NCBI RefSeq assembly: GCF_032118995.1
Contig: NC_092657.1
Location: 9,115,391 to 9,179,390, forward strand
Reading direction: 5' to 3'
Source of the DNA: Asterias amurensis
Taxonomy: Eukaryota; Echinodermata; Asteroidea; Forcipulatida; Asteriidae
DNA length: 64,000 nt
The number at the start of each line of letters is the position of its first letter. The stretch's first letter is position 1. Of this stretch, positions 32,186 to 44,519 are shown piece by piece. The translations under genes and the position numbers were made by a program. Below the pieces are notes generated by a model. The model did no database searches. It was not told where the DNA came from and saw nothing but the letters and a program-made list of their open reading frames with translations.

Positions 32186-32764
32186 ATTTGTTTTAAAATG
32201 TGGTGTATTAAAAACAAACAGACACATAATTAAGAAGTGGTGTATGAGTTAATATAACTCTGATCGTTACCGACCGGTGGGTTCTGGGGAACCATACGCA
32301 AGATCAAGGCAGTCCACACTAATGACTGGGTAAAGCTAAAAAGAAAAAAAACAACAATGTGAAGACTGAAGAAGTCGTCATCTTCAGAAAGTGAAGTTGG
32401 AGGCGGCAGGTCGCGATCATGACCCATCTGTCACACTTAAGACCTTGTCTCAAGAACTGTAACAAATTGGAACCATAGTAAGGGAACTGTCTTTTGCCCA
32501 AAAAAAATACAGAACTTGATATAGTCGTCAAGTGCAAGGTTTGCTTCGATAAATGTACACCGCCAATTCTGGCTACTCAGTGTTGTCTTAACATTGTTTG
32601 GGTGCTCCACATGTGTGGAGCAATGCAGTAATCCATCTTGTATTTTATGCCGAGCCTCTATTGAAGACTATCCTGAGGGCCTGTTTGTCGAATTGCCCCA
32701 AGTTAGTCTTCTAGCACTTGTGGGCATAGAAACAATATAGCCATGGCAGATCCGCACTTACAAG
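32186..32764. other. No recognisable gene
   Basis: Right flank of the LTR element. Nothing supported. Confidence 0.35.
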
Positions 32765-33085
32765 TTAAAGGAACACGTTGCCTTGGATCGGTAGAATTGG
32801 TGTTTGAAAAGCGGTTGTAGCCGTTTGCATATGATTAAAAGATATTTTTAAAGAAAATATAATGATCCACACAAATTTTCCTCCAAATTGCGTGGTTTTC
32901 CTTTTACTTGGCGAACTAACACGGTCGGCCATGTAAGTCGTCGAGGTAAAAGGAAAACCACGCAATTTCGAGTAATACTTGTGTGGATCATTTTAATTGT
33001 AATTTTTACATCTATCTATATGCATTTTATAACAAACGCTTTTCAAAGACCAACTCGACCAATCCAAAACAACGTGTTCCTTTAA
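32765..33085. repeat. Palindromic MITE, TTAAAGGAACACGTTGCC ends
   Basis: A nearly complete foldback. The left end TTAAAGGAACACGTTGCC pairs with the right end AACGTGTTCCTTTAA, and the inner arms share CCACACAAxTTT and GTGGTTTTCCTTTTAC. Two opposing 65-66-codon frames with the same first residues (MRGFPFT) arise from the palindrome. Copies or fragments lie at 17410, 20056 and 46753. Confidence 0.8.
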
Positions 33086-34569
33086 AGGATTTGGGTACTT
33101 TTTCAAAATGTCCACGGATTTACATTAGGCAGTGGACACTATTAATTATTACTCAAAATAGTTGTTATCATAAAACCTATGCATGTTGTTATACCAATAT
33201 ATTGTGTGATTACGGCGGATAAGTCTTGCAGTTCGGGAAGACGTTTTTTAAAGACATGCGGAATAACAATCGGATGGAATTTGTCGTACGATTGACGGGT
33301 TTTATGGCACTTGCTGGAAGTACTTATTGGTCACAGGTCAACCTGGTCTACCATGAAGAGCGGCCACTGGTGGGAGCAAGTTGCTTTTAGAAAAAGCGAA
33401 AGGGAGCTTTCCATCTGTGACAGCTTTTTTTCTTTTGAGAATTATATTTGAATTGACTTTTGTGTCCGTGTTTTACCCAGAGGTTTTGTGTTGGCATTCA
33501 TCTTAATTTTTACCTGTTCACACTATAGTTATTCCCCGGGAAATTCCCGGGAACTTTTGGCTTATCCGTTCACGCTACAAAAATACTCCCGGGAATTTTC
33601 CGGGAATCAACGTTTTCCCAGGAAATAATTAACCCTGCTCAGGGGCAGGGTTAAGGGAATCAACCCTGGGGTAAGGCCTAGAAATTTTCTGGCATTTTCG
33701 AAGGTTGCATAATAATGTCCATGATGTTGGGACCAAGATACTTAAAGGTTTTATAGAAAGAAGTACCAGCTGGTCGATTGTGTACAATCTGACAATATCA
33801 GTAGAAAGAAAAAAAGTTCCATTCTTCCGTTCCAACATCAACAGTGCTGTTTTCCCATCGTGCAAAGAAAGAACACGGAATAGGCTGTAGCCCTATATTG
33901 GCTAGCATATTTTCATGGCTTCATAACGACTTTTAAATGTATGTTTCTTTAAAAAAAATGTTTTTGCAGGAAAACACTTATGAACTAGAAAATATTTAGG
34001 CCTTGAAAAACAAAACTATTATCATACCGCCCTATAGTCTTTTTCCCAAAGTTTTCAGTTGTTACCTGCAATGGGCAGGGGGTCCGTTAATATCCAGCTT
34101 CATGCAGGCAGAAATCTTTCCCGTTTCTTGTAGACCTATGGTCAATTTTTTTAATTCATGTATTTGTTTGTAAATTACAGATGTAATTCACTTTAATTTT
34201 CGTAGCTAAACGTAAACACTTTCAGAAGGAGAAAACAAAAAAAGGCTATTGTTACGACGCGAATTATTTGGCGCGCTATTTTTGACGTCTGTGACCTTTT
34301 CGAGATTCATGACGTCTCAACACAGTAGAAGCAAAATGTGGGGTAAGTTAAACCCGCTTTCGTTCTCACTCGCTGCTTTTCCCGGGAAAAACGTTTTTCC
34401 CCCGGGGTTAACTCCTTTTACCCTACCCCTTTTTTGTGGAACATGTTTAGGTTTGATAATCTCTTGACATCTACTTTGACCTTGGATTTGACCTTACAGG
34501 CAGATTTGGGAAAGCTTATGCAATGGTTACCGATTCATGGTCGTTTGAATGTCAGAGGTCACACTAACT
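33086..34569. other. Repeat debris rich in CCCGGGAA motifs
   Basis: A MITE fragment (33088-33165) is followed by two CCCGGGAA-rich patches (33525-33680 and 34370-34440) in roughly opposite orientation, with TTCACACTA and AACGTTTT motifs. They could be the ends of one decayed inverted-repeat element about 900 bp long. No gene is supported. Confidence 0.3.
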
Positions 34570-35020
34570 TTGGTACTTTTAAGTGCATTTCTAGTGCTGT
34601 TTTGGTGCAGTTTTTTAAATGGTGTACAAAAACTGCACCATACTTTGTTTTTGGTGTTCTTTTGGTGGAGCTTATGGAAAAGTTTGTACATGTTGGTGCA
34701 GTACTAGTGCTTTCCAATAATGTAAATTAGCACAAATTTAGCACCAGTGGTGTCAAATTGGTGTAGAGGAAATTGGTTCCATTTTGTTGTTTACAATTTT
34801 GGTGCAGTTTTGGTGCGTTCCAGTTATTTAGACTAGCACCAATTTAGCACCAGTGGTGTCAAATTGGTGTAGAGGAAATTGGTGCAGTTTAGGTGCGGTC
34901 TAAAGTTAAAACTAGCACTAATGTTGCACCAGTGGTGTCTTTGAAATAGAATTTACATACAATAGTGTTATATATATATATATATGTTGCAGTAAATTGG
35001 TGGCATTTTGGTGAAGGTTG
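34570..35020. repeat. Degenerate tandem repeat, 'TTGGTGCAG' units
   Basis: A block with ATTTAGCACCAGTGGTGTC then AAATTGGTGTAGAGGAAATT recurs at offsets of 106 and about 80 bp, and GGTGCAGTTTTGGTGC motifs recur throughout. A (TA)n run interrupts it at 34971-34985. Confidence 0.7.
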
Positions 35021-36039
35021 CTATGGGCTTGGAGAATTGTTTATTTTGAGAGATATAATATGCATTTTTTTTTCTAATATTATTTAACCCTAGAAAATGT
35101 TCTCATTAAATAGAACAAACAATAAGAGTATCGTTCGCAGAACTTCACCTCTGCTTACGCGGATAAAGGTTTGGCCCAGTGCGTGAGTGGATATGTAGAG
35201 GCTATAATATTCAAATTCAATATTTGCAGGAACAAATTCCAAGAGGTTTATTTCCACTCAAAGTATTCAAATAAAGAATGTTAAACCAGAAAGTAGTTAA
35301 AGTGACTCTAATTTAACTTCATCCCTTCAGTACAACAAGTCCATTTAAGCAACAATTGTATCTTACACAAAACTGCTGTGTGCTACGATGTCGTACCTCT
35401 CCGTCCGTTGACATGTGTATACATCAAGGCTCTTTTAAGCAAGTTATGACAGGTCAACTTGCATTTCGCAAAGATGTTAACTTCAAAGATAAACAACAGA
35501 TTATGGCACCGACACAATGTTGTAAAAGGACGTAGAGTAAACATACGCCACACTTTTAATAACAGCAGTCATAATTACTATTGACACTTCAAAAATCTTA
35601 TAAAGCTCATATCTCCACCGCCCCCCACACTTACCGCTGTTTGCTGTATGGTTTTCTTTAGTTGTTTCTGGGCCATGTGGCTAGTGTAAAAAAGGCTGTG
35701 TTCATGTTGATGTTAAAGTTAACCTATCCACTGTTTTTCCCCCACCCATTTGGTCAACTTCTTCGAAATTTATTGTAGTTTAAACAATTAACCCTCGTAC
35801 ATTGGAAGGAGTATCAAATTTGTTTGCGTTCTCTAATTGCATATTTCTTAAATAACCTGTATTTTCAGATTTTTTTTCTGCAACTAATTGGTTTCTAATT
35901 GGCAAATCACAGTACTGTCATTTAAAAGAATCATCTACATATAAATCAAACATACATTTTTGAAAAATCACAACAATCAGCCTTAGCCAGCCAAAGTTAA
36001 AACGACGAAAGTTCGTGTTACCGGCTCCTGTCTCTTTCC
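35021..36039. other. No recognisable gene
   Basis: AT-rich sequence. I see nothing in it. Confidence 0.4.
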
Positions 36040-38790
36040 TTCCTAGGGGATGTTAACTACCTCCCGATACGATCGTGAAAACTGCCAACATTGGAGCTCC
36101 ACTCCTTCGTGTAGGAAGACTCTAATGGTTTGCTCGGGCACCACTGCGAGGACTCTGCGGCCTGATGGTTCAGTCTGCGCCGCCTGGCTGTTTTTCTGGA
36201 CTGGGGGTGGTCGCACTAACTGCAGGTATGGCATCGACGAGCTGTCAGAACTGGTCACTACTGGCGCCGAGTCCGTCAGAGAAAGCGTCCCCCGCAGCTT
36301 TCCCCGTCAATAGCTGCCGAGAGGTCTGGGGGCGGCAAGGGTGTCCAGAGAGACTGGTCGCTGCAATGGAGATATAGGGGTTGGCGACAACAAAATGACG
36401 ACTTCTTCGTTCTCCCGACCCTCCGCTTCCACCGGAGGCGTAGACACGGTTTCTGGGAACAAGCCTGCCACTACCAGCCTTGCCATTTGATTTTGGATTA
36501 TAGGCGGTTGTTCGGGTTTTCCTGATTCCAAGGAGTCAACCCATTTCCCTTAACACCTCGAACTCAAAATTGCAGCCCTGATCAGAAGTGGAGCGCTTGG
36601 GGAACTCCAAACCTACAAACGAACTTGTTCACCAGTTTCAGAGCAACAGTGCTTGCAATGGAGTCACGAAGCATATATGCCTCCATCCACTTGGTGCAAT
36701 AGTCCCCCACCACCACAATCCAAAGGTTGCCACTGTCCGTCCTGGGCAGTGGCCCAAGCAAGTCTATTGCTACACGTTCCATCGGAACGCCAACCAGATA
36801 CTGCTGTAAAGGGGCAACCCTTTTCTTGGCAGCAGACTTCCTCCTAGCACATAGGTCACAAACCCTCAAACATGACCGAACACCTGGCCAAAAATACCTG
36901 TACTTCACCTTGGCAGGAGTCTTGTTAACACCTAGGTGTCCACTCAATTTTTAACATGCAACTCGTTGAGGATACCCTTTCTGAACTTCTGTGGCAAAAC
37001 CAGGAGCCATCTTGCCAACTTCCCATCATCCGACTCCCAACGCTTGTAGAGAACCCCCTCCTTGACTTCTAGCTGATCTCACTGGGACCAACACGTCTTG
37101 GAGCCCACAGAGGAGTGGGACCGTGCCTTCCACTCTGGACGACCACCACCATCCTCTTTGGACTTAAGGACCCAACTTAAGGAACAATAGTGTCATCTAC
37201 CAGCTGTGCCTCTCACAAAGCATCCGTCATGACCCCTTACCATCAACTCTTCACCCTGAGGTTTCACCTCGGGTTCCTCACCACTTTGCTGCTCAACATC
37301 GTTTCTTTCTTGTCGGCCACATTGTTTACACTGTCTCCTTATTTTTACTGGGTCGATGCTCCACTGTCAAATCATACTGTTAGATAACTTCAATCCATCG
37401 AGCCAGCTGACCCTCCAGGTTCTTAAAATTAAGGACCAACCGCAATGCAGCATGGTCAGTGCTCACTTTGACCTTCTGACTATACAAATACTGCTTGAAA
37501 TACTTCAAGTACATAACCACCGCCAACAACTCCTGTCTCATTACGCAATATTTGCGCTCAGGTTTACTGAGCTTGCGACTTGCGTAAGCTAGAACTCTTT
37601 CCTCACTATCTTGGATCTGTGAGAGTACCGCCCCAATGCCTTCTCCGCTGACATCAGTGTCCAAGATAAAGTCACCTTCAGGATTCGGGTATGACAAGAT
37701 TGGGGCAGACTGAAGCCTGTCCTTCAACTTATCAAATGCCCCATGACGAGACTCCGTCCATGCAAACTCCCTTGATTTCTTGGTCAGGGCATGCAATGGG
37801 CTGGCGATTTCTGCAAATCTGCAGATGAACTTTCGATAATAAGAGGCGAGGCCTAGAAAGCTCCTCACATCTCTAACACACCTCGGAGTTGGCCACTCAG
37901 CCACCGCCTTTACCTTTTCTGGATCCGTCGCAACCCTCCTGAGGACACATTGTGCCCCAGATAAGCCACCGACCTTTGAAACAAGTGACATTTGCTTGGC
38001 TTCAATTTGAGTCCTGCATGTCACAATCTATCCAAAAACAACCCTCAAACGATGTGTAGTCTCTGTTTCTGTTCGACCAAAGACAATAACATCGTCCAAG
38101 TAAACCAACAAGATGTCCCACTGCAAACCAGCCATGACCATTTCCATGAGACGTTCAAACGTTGCCGGGGCATTGCATAACCGAAAAGGCATGCATTTCC
38201 ATTTGTATAACCAATTCCTGACAACAAAAGTGGATTTTTGGCTGGCGCCCTCATCCAGAGCAACTTGCCAATACCCTGACGCCATGTCGACTGTCGTTAA
38301 CCACTTAGCCGCATTCAGAGCGTAAAACGTTCCATCGATACGTGGCACGGAGTACGCATCTTTGATGGTGACCGCGTTCAACTTCCTGTAATTAACACAG
38401 AAACACTTGGTTCCGTCCTTCCGAGGGCTCAATAACGCCTCTCTCCTCTAGATCTGCCACCTGTCTCTGAGGTTCTTGCTGATTGCAATAGGGGTGCCTC
38501 CTTGCCCGTTCTTTAACTGGCCTAGCACTTCCTGTCTTAATTTGGTGTTCAACAATATTGGTTGTACCAATGTCTTTTCTCCCTTGGAAAACACATCCTC
38601 ATAGTCGTACTAACACTTCCCAACCTTACTGTGGTACCTGGCCTCAAGGTTAGCCGTACCCCTTTCATAGACGTCAAGCAAATGTACCGGGAGGGAATTC
38701 ACTGCACTCAGTGGTGACGCTAATTCTCCAAACCCACAGTCAGCATCAACCTAAGAGAGTGTTCCCACAGTGGTCCCCTCACGAGCCACC
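36040..38790 (-). mobile_element. Ty3/Gypsy pol fossil, broken
   Basis: On the minus strand, from right to left, lie a reverse transcriptase segment (38432-38028: YRKLNAVTIKDAYSVP, catalytic VYLDDVIVF), the RT thumb and RNase H (38024-37380: FLGLASYYRKFI, DTDVSGEGIGAVLSQ, HAALR) and an integrase segment (36947-36582: GHLGVNKT, zinc-binding CDLCARRK, IDLLGPLPRT). Pro-rich frames follow at 36531-36043. I find no LTRs and no gag. The copy is dead, with several breaks (about half a dozen or more), and is clearly older than the element at 27-32 kb. Its right edge abuts the long-TIR element at 38807, which probably inserted into it. Confidence 0.85.
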
Positions 38791-38806
38791 TTCTCCCCCT
38801 CCCAGG

Positions 38807-39489
38807 TAGCCTTGCTCAAGGCAGTCGAATTATTCACTCCAAAAAAAGACCGCCGTTGTGTAAAACCCACCCGTATTCACTCTGCGTAACATCGCACGAC
38901 ACAGTGCCCCCGTACACTATCTGCATGCGGAGGCCGTCAGGTCAACAGTCTTGTAGGGTCTGTGTTGAAGCCACTAACCTCATTACTATATGAGCGAAGA
39001 GTTCCCACAGTCAGCTCATTACCATAATGCCGGCGAAAGACGAGATATGTCTACATCATCACACACCACCACCACTGACGCTCAGCGAGCATGATAGGCG
39101 GTGCGTGATTGGACGTCAAAATGAATAATTCATCTGCCTCGCATCCTTTGTTTCTGTGTTATCTGATAGGTCTGACCAAAGATATACATATTCATGGACT
39201 GCATACTAGCATAACCGAGAGCACCCCAAGTTTTTTCCACTTGTGGAATTTTTTAATCACATTAAACCCGGAAGTTACAGACCCGACAAGGCTGTCGGCC
39301 TGACGGCCTCCGCATGCGGTTAGTGGTACGAGTGCGGATGACTTGTGTGCACAGTATTCGTACGATGTGACAGTGTGTATACGGGTGGGTCACGCAGTGT
39401 GATCGCACGCACTACACACAGGGTATAAGGGTGGGTTTACAGCGGAGTCTTTTTTGGAGCGAATAATGCGACTGCCTTGAGCAAGGCTA
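38807..39489. repeat. Long-TIR (MULE-like) non-autonomous element, copy 1
   Basis: 683 bp beginning TAGCCTTGCTCAAGGCAGTCG and ending with its complement. The inverted ends reach about 200 bp with small indels, including paired CCGCATGCGG / GGCCGTCAGG blocks. It is about 85-90% alike to 52172-52891 by eye. No target duplication is seen on this copy. Confidence 0.8.
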
Positions 39490-40394
39490 AGTACACTTTA
39501 AAAATAGTACAGATTTATTGAAGGAACAGTTTCCTTATTAAATGTTTTTTGTATGTTTTAAAGTCACCAGGAAATATAGTATTTTTTCTTTCCATAAACA
39601 TAACAGTATATGTTTACGAACAACAAAACAATTCTTTTAGTAGTTGTTTGTCACGATTTTTAAGTTTAAAAAGTAAATAAAGTTAAGTCATATTTTGTGT
39701 TGATCATTCTATTCTACTTTTAAAACATAACCCGATGTAAGCAGGCCTGTGAAATCTCTGCTTTAAAGCGGAAATTCGCTCTTTCTTTTTTTCCGCTTTT
39801 TACTTCCTCCATGATTAAATAAAAATGATCACACAAATTTGTGCCCGCTTTTTAGTTATTCCAGAGTAAGGACAGCAATGGTTATTCATTGCAGTGCAGA
39901 AGTGCCGGCAAAAGAAAGAAAAAAAAACAAGAAAAGACCCGAATAATTCTTACCACACAGGACGCATCTGGAAAAGTCTGTAAAACCTGTGTACAACTTA
40001 AATAAACACGTATGTTATGTACATGTAGTGTACATGATTGTACATGTATATGTACGCTAATTGGGATTCACACAAAACACATGGATGCATGAGGACGTTG
40101 TGGTCTTTCAGCCGTTCGTTAAGTCGGTAACTACATGGAGAAAAAAATAACGCTGCATATACTTTACAATCGTGCATGTGCAGTACTTGACGAGGGTAAT
40201 CAAAACGAAATCAAACCCTCCACGTCAATAGAGGCCGTCGTCGGATCGTTGGTTGGTACATTAACTGTTAACATATATACATGTACATGTAAACCGTACG
40301 GTACACATGCGCATTTTGTTCAGTCGTGTTTTGCGGATAACAACTCAAGATGTCAGTATTGCATAATTGCGTGACTATTCAAAGAGGGTCAGAG
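39490..40394. other. No recognisable gene
   Basis: Contains a fragment of the 'AAAGGAACAC' MITE family near 39680-39740 and TGTACATG-rich text near 40015-40060. The frame at 40135-40374 is unsupported. Confidence 0.35.
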
Positions 40395-40857
40395 TTAGAC
40401 ACGGGCAGCGATAGATCCAATCCCGACGTCACAAATCCGTGGAAATGGAGTTGGATGGCGTACACTGTCGATGAGGTAAAATTGGGGGACACAATTTGGA
40501 AGATCCAGAAAGCTGGGTTTGCAATGTGCATTATTTGCAATAAGGAATTGAAGTACGGGAAACGTGGGCGAGTTCAAAAAAGACTCACATGTATCGATAA
40601 TGGAGATGAGGAAAAACAACACCCTACTTCCAGGTACGTCTTCTTTCTATAAATTGTACTTTGTTATTATTTATAGGCCAGCTTTTGCAAATCGGTGTTG
40701 TTAATTTGTACAAAACTTAGTATAATACTTTTTAATTTATCTTAACATGATAAAATACATGAAATGTACTTCATAAATAAAACATTTAAATTGGATTTCA
40801 ATAATTTGTCTACTCTATGGATTGTATGTCTAGATCATGGTACATTATCAAGTTATT

Positions 40858-40935
40858 AAAGCCACAAGCATAACAAGGGAGGGAAACTGACCGGGTAAAA
40901 AAACAAAAACAAAAAATTGGGGTTGAATATTGAAC
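40858..40935 (-). repeat. 3'-tail fragment of a tRNA-derived SINE
   Basis: It shares GGGAAACTGACxGGGTAAA and TTGGGGTTGAA with the tail of the SINE at 61948-62081, in the same orientation. The tRNA head is missing here. Confidence 0.55.
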
Positions 40936-41930
40936 AACGAAAAACTTATTAGTCTAGAGTGTAGCTCACATTGACTTATTTAATTATTTTTTAAGGTTCT
41001 TTTATTTAAGAAAGTATTATTTAAGCACTTGTCATCATTTGCACTCACTAAAGTAGATACCCAGAGCATTTATGTCCAACTTGTGCGGCTGTTTGAGGAG
41101 CTGCAACTGCCTTCGGAGAACCTGTTTACATGGTAATGGATAGCTGCAATGTGATGCGAGGCTCAAAAGCAGGCCTAGAAACATTGATAAGAAGAAACAA
41201 AGCCCCGCACCTCCTTGATGTGGATGGTCCCCCACACAATGCTGCCAAAGCTTTCTGCGAACCATTCGAAAAGTACGTTGAATATTTATTGACAAGCTTG
41301 TTCAACGACTTCAAGTGGTCTGCTGATAAGAAAGAAGTGCTGTTGTTAATGTGATACACTGGGCATGAAAGGTACCTCACTTGAACTTTATGTGAGCCAT
41401 AGATGGCTATCAGTGTATGATGTAAGTGTTGATACAGAACGTTTGTGGGATGCGTACCTGGTGTTTGTTTTGCATTCCTGTCCGACACTGATCGAATCAC
41501 CTACCTTGCATGTATTATTGATGTATACCAGAAGCACAATGTTGATAAGAAGACACAAGAAGGACTAAAACAGCTGCAAAACAAAATGAAACTGAAAATA
41601 AAAACAATGACCAGAGGGTGCTGAACGATCAAAGAGAATTGTACAGAAGCTGTTTTACACTGGTTCAAAAACCAAAGTCTTGCTCCATATTTTTTTGTCA
41701 GTTCTTCCACTTCTTAAGAAATATGTGATGTTGTTTCAAACAGAGATGTCTATGATTCATCTTCTCAATGACAAGCAAGTAGAACTGCTGAAAACATTCA
41801 TGTGTTGTTTCATCAAACCAGAGAAGCTGAATGAAATCACACAAAGAAGACTAGCTCAGCTTCAGGTAGACGACAAGACGAATCATCTCCCAGATCATGC
41901 ACTATTTCTCGTAAAGCATATTCAGAGAAT

Positions 41931-42596
41931 TTGCCAAAGACAATGGCACAGGAAGTCACTGAAACATTAATTAAAGCTTATGTCAAATGTGCAGCATGTC
42001 TACAGAGGAAAATGCCAGTAAACAATGAACTTTTAAGAAGTATATCAGCAATTGATCCACGCTGCAGAGGTCATACTATCACACTGAGATGCTTCTTGAA
42101 GCTACCCCAGTTGATCTCTAATGTTTTCACAGACGATGAAAGCAAGGAACAGTATGACATAGAAGCAAGGCAATTTCAATTAGAGGGTGCTACACAAACA
42201 GTAGACACTGACATTGTTATATTTTGGAGTAGATATGCTGACACATACCCACACTTGACCAAAATGGTGTTTGCTATACTAAGCTGTTTCCATGGTCCAG
42301 CTGTTGAGTCATCCTTCAGCTCTATGCAAGAGGTTATGAAGAAGAGGAAATCTAGCTTACAAGTAGGCAGCTTTTCTACCATTCAGACCATCAAGTATGA
42401 GCTCATGGCTACCAACAAGACAGCATTACAGTATTTTGACAGAGCCGACTCATCATACACCCCAGTAAACAACACCTTACGCCGAAATATGAGGGCTGCT
42501 CATCGCACATATTCCAATCAGAAAGATACTGCAAGTAAGGAAACACAAAAATTAGGCTTGAATAAACCAGCAAAGTGTCGTCTAAAGTCACAATGA
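41931..42596 (+). CDS. hAT-like C-terminal frame (221 codons)
   Basis: This is the longest intact frame of the hAT-like relic. It covers the end of the RNase-H-like core and the dimerisation-like region. The glutamate-serine-x-FS pattern (VESSFSSM) and following helix fit hAT C-termini. The true frame enters by a single-base shift near 41930 from the upstream frame (41680-41970). Confidence 0.5.
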   Translation: MPKTMAQEVTETLIKAYVKCAACLQRKMPVNNELLRSISAIDPRCRGHTITLRCFLKLPQLISNVFTDDESKEQYDIEARQFQLEGATQTVDTDIVIFWSRYADTYPHLTKMVFAILSCFHGPAVESSFSSMQEVMKKRKSSLQVGSFSTIQTIKYELMATNKTALQYFDRADSSYTPVNNTLRRNMRAAHRTYSNQKDTASKETQKLGLNKPAKCRLKSQ

Positions 42597-42906
42597 AACT
42601 ACAGTAGTATCTATCGTATGGCAAATGAGAATCTTGTTTTTCAGATTGTGTGATACTCTTTTTCTTTTTAAAGTGAGTTCATTAAAACAGTGGTGAAACT
42701 AGCAGTTTGATTTTTAGAATTATTTTGTTGCCTTTTTGTCTTATAAGCTTGGCAACAATAATGTGATATAAGCCTAGTTACTTGATTAATGGAGTGCCCC
42801 ACTTCAACCAGGGTAAGTCTGTGATGCGCGCTAACTTGACGTTCTACAATCAATCTTACATCATGTAGTGTTACAGCTCCTTTTTTAAGGGTCCACTCAC
42901 AGGCCT

Positions 42907-43312
42907 GTCTAAGGCATTGGTCTCTCTAAATGGACTTTATACCTTAGATATTGGTAACTGTTAATGTTCGTAATATTGGTGATCATAAAACGCACTTGGT
43001 AAGTCCACATGATGAGAGGCATGTCAAAGGCCTGTTACTATACTGCAATGGTGTTTTTCTTTCACTGTTTCTTGCAGCTTATATTGCAAAAATTTGCCCA
43101 AAATGTCACAGGTTTCTTATTGTATGCATTAATATTGAGGAGATACACCAACTAAGGATACTGCATGGGACTATAGCGGTCTTTGACAAAAGACAAATTC
43201 AATTAACGTTTGCAAATACATTGTGTACTGCTGTGAAATATAAAAACTTTTCTCAATAAATTGTCCACTTTGTTTGATAAAGTTCTTATAAATTTGTGAC
43301 AAAGATTCTCTT
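42907..43312 (-). repeat. Dispersed repeat, copy 2 (inverse of 19680-20055)
   Basis: It reads as the reverse complement of copy 1 from CTAAGGCATTGGTCTCTCT to ATTTGTGACAAAGATTCTCT. Copy 2 is slightly longer through small insertions. Confidence 0.75.
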
Positions 43313-44020
43313 TATAGAAAAGGTTTGCGGTAACACCATGTAATGACTGTCTCTATCACTAGTACATTGGGTTTGGGAAAACTTGAGTTAACATTGAATA
43401 ATTACTGCGATAACCTAATTCCTTTCAGACTAATGAAAAATGATGTCATGGCTCAGATGAACCTGAAGGGCAAAGGGAACAAAAGGGCTTTTCTTCAACT
43501 AAAGTTGCATAGAATTGTATTTGGTAAGTGAATATTTAGTACACGTCGTGGTTAAATTTGTGTATACAGATTTGTTTGATTTGGACTGTTTTGGTAAAAT
43601 TTATCGAGGAGATACTACATTGTCAAGTAAACATAGCTGAAAAGTCCTTTGCGGATGGTTTCTGCAATGTACAGTGACTGGAGTTTCACACGTTCCGCTG
43701 TGTCGTTTCAGCTGTTAGTTATGTTGAGAGGTTTTGTAGAGGGTTGAGCACGGACAAACTGTATATCGCATCATCTCTGATGCGAAGCGCGCTAAGAGAG
43801 CTAAACTATACAGCTATGACGTTTTAGTAAGTTCACGCTGTGCATCATTAAAAAATATTTGTTACCTACCATTTTATGAAAATACACTCATTGAGCCCCC
43901 CCCCCCCCCCGCCGCCAAAAAAAAAAAACAACGTGTCATTAATTTTTATATTATAGTTAAACCTTTATCACAGTTTTTAACAATTCCTTTTTTCTTCACA
44001 AATGCAATGTGTTTATGTGA
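43313..44020. other. No recognisable gene
   Basis: It has a poly-C/poly-A low-complexity run at 43896-43930. The short frame 43343-43531 is unsupported. Confidence 0.35.
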
Positions 44021-44360
44021 GACCCTTTTGGTACAGAAAAAAGGTTCACAGATTTACTAATAACTTACAGAGTTTACAGAAGGTGAAAAATTCTCTTGAA
44101 ATATTGTTCCATGAAATGCTTCACTTTTTTAGAAAACAGTAAAATAATATCAGTTCTCGTTAGCGAGAATTACAGATTTAATTTAAACACGTGTCATGAC
44201 ACGGCGAAATGAGCGGATACACGGGTGGGTTTTCATGTGTCCAGACTCCGATGACTGATTGAGCCTAAATTTTCACAGGTTTGTTATTTGATATAAAAGT
44301 TGTGATACACGAATTGTGGGCCTTTGACAATAGTGTGTACCGAAAGGGTCCAATGGCTTT
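44021..44360. repeat. MITE with CCCTTTTGG termini, copy 2
   Basis: Same family and order of motifs as 9631-9973. The left end GACCCTTTTGGTACAG pairs with the right end GTACCGAAAGGGTCC, and the core has TTCTCGTTAGCGAGAA. Confidence 0.75.
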
Positions 44361-44519
44361 AATTTGCAATTTAGGGAAATGCTTTAAAAATTGAGCTACC
44401 CCTGCACGGGATGCTGTACACAGATTTAATAATCAACACTGCTCTCTTTTGTTGGACAAAAGAGAGTGCTGCTGGTAATTGCCCCAAAAATGATCGAACT
44501 ATTATAGTTTTTACACATT

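Larger units (their letters stand above)
40395..42596 (+). pseudogene. hAT-like transposase relic
   Basis: Three parts lie in order. An N-terminal region (40435-40634) has WKWSWM and a CIICNKELKYG BED-like zinc motif, ending at a GTACGT donor. A middle region (about 41125-41460) has MDSCNVMRGSKAGLETLIRR, APHLLDVDGPPHNAAKAF and VSHRWLSVYDVSVDT. A C-terminal region (41680-42596) has LPKTMAQEV, AIDPRCRG and a hAT dimerisation-like end (VIFWSRYADTYPHLTKMVFA, then VESSFSSM). This matches a hAT-related family common in marine invertebrates in which an N-terminal zinc finger, an RNase-H-like core and a C-terminal dimer domain are usual. Stops around 41350 and frameshifts near 41360-41680 and 41930 make it dead. 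Terminal repeats were not found. Confidence 0.6.

Noticed and set aside
32765-33085. Opposing 65-66-codon frames with the same first residues
   Set aside because: They arise from the MITE palindrome.
36040-38790. This fossil as the missing pol of the 27-32 kb LTR element
   Set aside because: It lies outside that element's LTRs and target duplication, is far more decayed, and has its own separate context.
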